Source of the DNA: Cudoniella acicularis
Taxonomy: Eukaryota; Ascomycota; Leotiomycetes; Helotiales; Helotiaceae
Length of the DNA stretch: 21,352 nt
Reading direction: 5' to 3'
NCBI GenBank assembly: GCA_013054445.1
Contig: JAAMPI010001001.1
Span: 1 to 21,352, forward strand
The notes below the pieces were generated by a model, which worked only from the letters and a program-made list of their open reading frames with translations, was not told where the DNA came from and did no database searches. This document shows, in pieces, positions 19,779 to 21,352 of this stretch; positions within the stretch are counted from its first letter, which is position 1, and every line of letters begins with the position of its first letter. The position numbers were made by a program, and so were the translations under genes.

Positions 19779-20339
19779 ATGTTATTACTAAGAGTACTTC
19801 GTAGTTTTGTTTACTTTCCTAAATTACCTTTCGAGCTCTAGGATATAATATAGAACATCACTCTATCGGAGCCACGCTCGATTAGCGGGGAGGATTGTTT
19901 CCGTAAGTAGTGGTATAGTAAGATCGTCCGGTTCTTAGTGCCCGTCGCTCTCTACGTATACTACCGCTCCCGGTCTCTAGGGGAAGGTATTTTAAAGTGT
20001 ACTACTATATAAATCCCTAGCGTCCCTAGGTAGAGGATCTTCTACCTTAATCAGGCCTATGATTACTTTACGGTCACGAATAGAGATATATAAATAAACC
20101 GGAATATTTTAAGTATTATCGAAAATCCGACCCTGATTAATAGAGTAGTAATCTCTAGGGTGTCAAACGAAGCCTCGCTAAAGAATATAGGTCATTACTT
20201 TGATCATTTGTCTAGACTTAACGAAGTGGTTTTAACTAACCGAGTACGATTTTATCTGATCTACCGGCGGACCTTTCCGAGAGGTAGGGGTTATAAGGCA
20301 TCTATAGATCGATCAGAACTAGTCCGCAACGTCCGCTAG
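19779..20339 (+). pseudogene. RIP-inactivated 2EXR-domain protein (right member of divergent pair)
   Basis: A surviving ATG (19779) opens a frame reading LRSFVYFPKLPFEL-DII-NI then TLSEPRSI. This is the 2EXR hallmark FxxFPxLPxELRxxIWxxxLPxPR. It continues to FLVPVALYVYYRSRSLGEGI (pattern PxaLhVcrESR), then RIFYLNQAYDYFTVTNRDI (pattern iyfNxxxDxlyf). The C-terminal half reads LSIIENPTLINRVVISRVSN and YFDHLSRLNEVVL. The frame reaches TAG at 20337-20339 (187 codons). That TAG may itself be a former Gln, since the frame continues for about 15 codons. The inter-motif Trp and Gln positions are the ones that became stops. It lies head-to-head with the other 2EXR relic and just inside the right inverted-repeat arm. 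Confidence 0.72.
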
Positions 20340-20469
20340 TTTTTTAGCGATGAAAACCGGCACGTTTGTGTATCTAGTTGCTAGTTTAATAGAAAATAGA
20401 CAAGGGAGGTTAATAAGAAGAGAACGTATCAGACAGGAAGCTATAATTAGGGACGATGAGAAGGAGCAG

Positions 20470-20561
20470 GAACAAGGGTGTAGAACAAGGGTGTAGAACA
20501 AGGGTATAGAACAAGGGTATAGAACAAGGGTATAGAATAAGGTATAGAACAAGGGTATAGA
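20470..20561 (+). repeat. Minisatellite 5, unit 13-14 bp (AACAAGGGTGTAG)
   Basis: Seven units of AACAAGGGTGTAG or AACAAGGGTATAG, with one truncated unit. It is the reverse complement of minisatellite 1 and adjoins the matching inverted-repeat arm. The change from GTGTAG to GTATAG across units is a TpG-to-TpA change as expected of RIP. Confidence 0.92.
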
Positions 20562-20579
20562 AGACTAGTATAGGAAGAA

Positions 20580-20637
20580 GTCAACCACCTAGGGACAAAC
20601 ATATTTGATTCGCTAGTCGCCACGTGTTTAGTTCTTA
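20580..20637 (-). repeat. Right arm of the long-range inverted repeat
   Basis: 20608-20626 is the exact reverse complement of 1586-1604. GTCAAC-...-CTAGGGAC on the inner side and TTA-TTCTT on the outer side also pair with the left arm. Together with minisatellite 5 it mirrors the left arm plus minisatellite 1. It lies about 300 bp upstream of the reductase relic. Confidence 0.8.
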
Positions 20638-20939
20638 ACGGTCACGTAAGCCAAAATTAGGTTAAGTTGACTACTAAGCATAACTAGTGATTAGGCGAAT
20701 ATATTTGATTTGCTGATATCGGTAATACTGATCTGGTACTAGTGATATTAAAGTAGGAATAAAGCGATTAATCAAATTAACCTTTCTTATAGATACTAAT
20801 ATCGAATTCTGGATAGTACTCGGTCTAAAGGTAACGACGTATAGCCTAAGATAAAATATAGGCTTTTGCTTATATAGAGGGAGGTATATATTTTCTGACT
20901 TCTTTAGATATTTTAAATCATTTCCTAGTATCGAATATA
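20638..20939. other. Upstream region of the reductase relic
   Basis: TpA-rich, no gene seen. A 90-codon minus-strand frame (20674-20946) is AT-rich, shows no family signature and overlaps the reductase start, so it is not called. Confidence 0.35.
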
Positions 20940-21352
20940 ATAACAATCTACGATTTTTATAAAGAACAAGTCGTCTTCCTAACCGGGGCGACTGGCGGCC
21001 TTAAAGGCTGTCTCCTATATAAGCTTAGTATTGTGCTTGTTATATAGCGGCTATACGTCCTAATTCGTAGATCCGAGAGCACCGTAATAGAACGATAGAA
21101 ACACACCATGCCTTAATAATACCTAATTATTAAAGATCGGATAAAAGCCGGAAACATTGTCCTTATTCCGGGCGACATAACAAAGGAGTGCTTTAGTATT
21201 ACCGCTAAAACTCTTTATAAAATTAAGGAAGAAGTCACGATAATTATCTATACGGCTACGAATATCAGCTTTCGAGTACCTTTATAAAAAGTCGTTTTAG
21301 ACAACTGCTTACCCGCACTTCGATTAGCGGCCTTGGCTACGAAGATGACTAG
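20940..21352 (+). pseudogene. RIP-inactivated NAD(P)-binding male-sterility / fatty-acyl-reductase-type protein, 3' end beyond window
   Basis: The frame begins at ATA (20940-20942, probably a mutated ATG), followed by TIYDFYKEQVVFLTGATGGL and KGCLLYKLSIVL. The TGATGGLKG segment is the Rossmann dinucleotide loop (TGxTGxLG). It continues with RLYVLIRRSES, IKAGNIVLIPGDITKECF, IKEEVTIIIYTATNISF and VVLDNCLPALRLAALA up to the window edge. These are the NAD_binding_4 (FAR N-terminal) blocks: the IPGD strand, the IHxAA-like strand (here IYTATNI, with His changed to Tyr) and the helix ending in the NxxG/A region. Such enzymes reduce fatty acyl thioesters or act in lipid and secondary metabolism; the specific role is unknown. 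The surviving stops (TAG/TAA at about five sites) mark it as inactive. The catalytic YxxxK region lies outside the window. Confidence 0.85.

Noticed and set aside
20101..20300. Resemblance of the NRVRFYLI stretch to an eIF4G MIF4G end
   Set aside because: The upstream frame clearly reads as a 2EXR domain, so the likeness is incidental.
20674..20946. 90-codon minus-strand frame
   Set aside because: AT-rich chance frame overlapping the reductase start, with no motif.
1..21352. Recoded TAG (readthrough or an alternative genetic code) as explanation for in-frame TAG/TAA
   Set aside because: Stops replace both Trp and Gln codons, ATG becomes ATA and His/Cys become Tyr. A code change cannot do this, but CpA-to-TpA mutation on both strands does.

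Overview
The window looks like nuclear DNA of a filamentous ascomycete (Pezizomycotina). The evidence is short spliceosomal introns (47-66 nt, GT...AG, CTAAC-type branch points), fungus-specific families (DUF3723, 2EXR, Rds1-type ferritin-like, fungal MFS groups), and a strong signature of repeat-induced point mutation (RIP). RIP here means C-to-T change in CpA context on both strands. TpA is abundant and CpA/TpG nearly absent while CpG is kept: in 13561-13620 I count 8 TpA, 4 CpG, 0 CpA and 0 TpG. As a result almost no long ORF survives. Old genes can still be read as frames in which Trp (TGG) and Gln (CAG/CAA) codons have become TAG/TAA and start ATG has become ATA.

Layout. 1-1260 (-): 14-TM DHA2 MFS exporter relic, running off the left edge. 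1576-1699: inverted-repeat arm plus minisatellite. 1998-3005 (+): secreted-protein relic with one intron. 3261-3478: 17-bp tandem array. 3514-3634: dispersed repeat. 4410-4712: MITE-like unit. 4810-5514 (+): membrane-protein relic. 5613-7350 (-): monocarboxylate-type MFS relic. 7621-7686: minisatellite. 8183-~9800 (-): second DHA2 MFS relic. 10216-10306: minisatellite. 10547-11176 (+): weakly mutated unknown gene. 11651-12726 (-): pseudokinase relic. 13060-15617 (+): DUF3723 gene, heavily RIPed in its 5' two thirds and nearly clean in its 3' third. 16111-16470 (-): weakly mutated unknown gene. 16965-17984 (+): Rds1/ferritin-like relic. 18511-19323 (-) and 19779-20339 (+): divergent pair of 2EXR-domain relics. 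20470-20637: minisatellite plus the other inverted-repeat arm. 20940-21352 (+): NAD(P)-binding (male-sterility/fatty-acyl reductase type) relic, cut by the right edge.

Taken together this is an inactivated accessory block: three transporters, a secreted protein, a stress-type ferritin-like protein, a pseudokinase, two 2EXR proteins and DUF3723. DUF3723 is a gene type reported as frequent cargo of giant fungal Starship elements, but no DUF3435 captain recombinase was seen, so Starship origin is only a hypothesis. Inward-facing inverted repeats, each joined to a related minisatellite, bracket about 19 kb, and the two genes outside them point outwards. No gene in the window is intact enough to call functional with confidence; the two unknown genes at 10547 and 16111 are the least damaged. 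Identifications rest on my recall of family motifs read through the mutated codons, not on any search.
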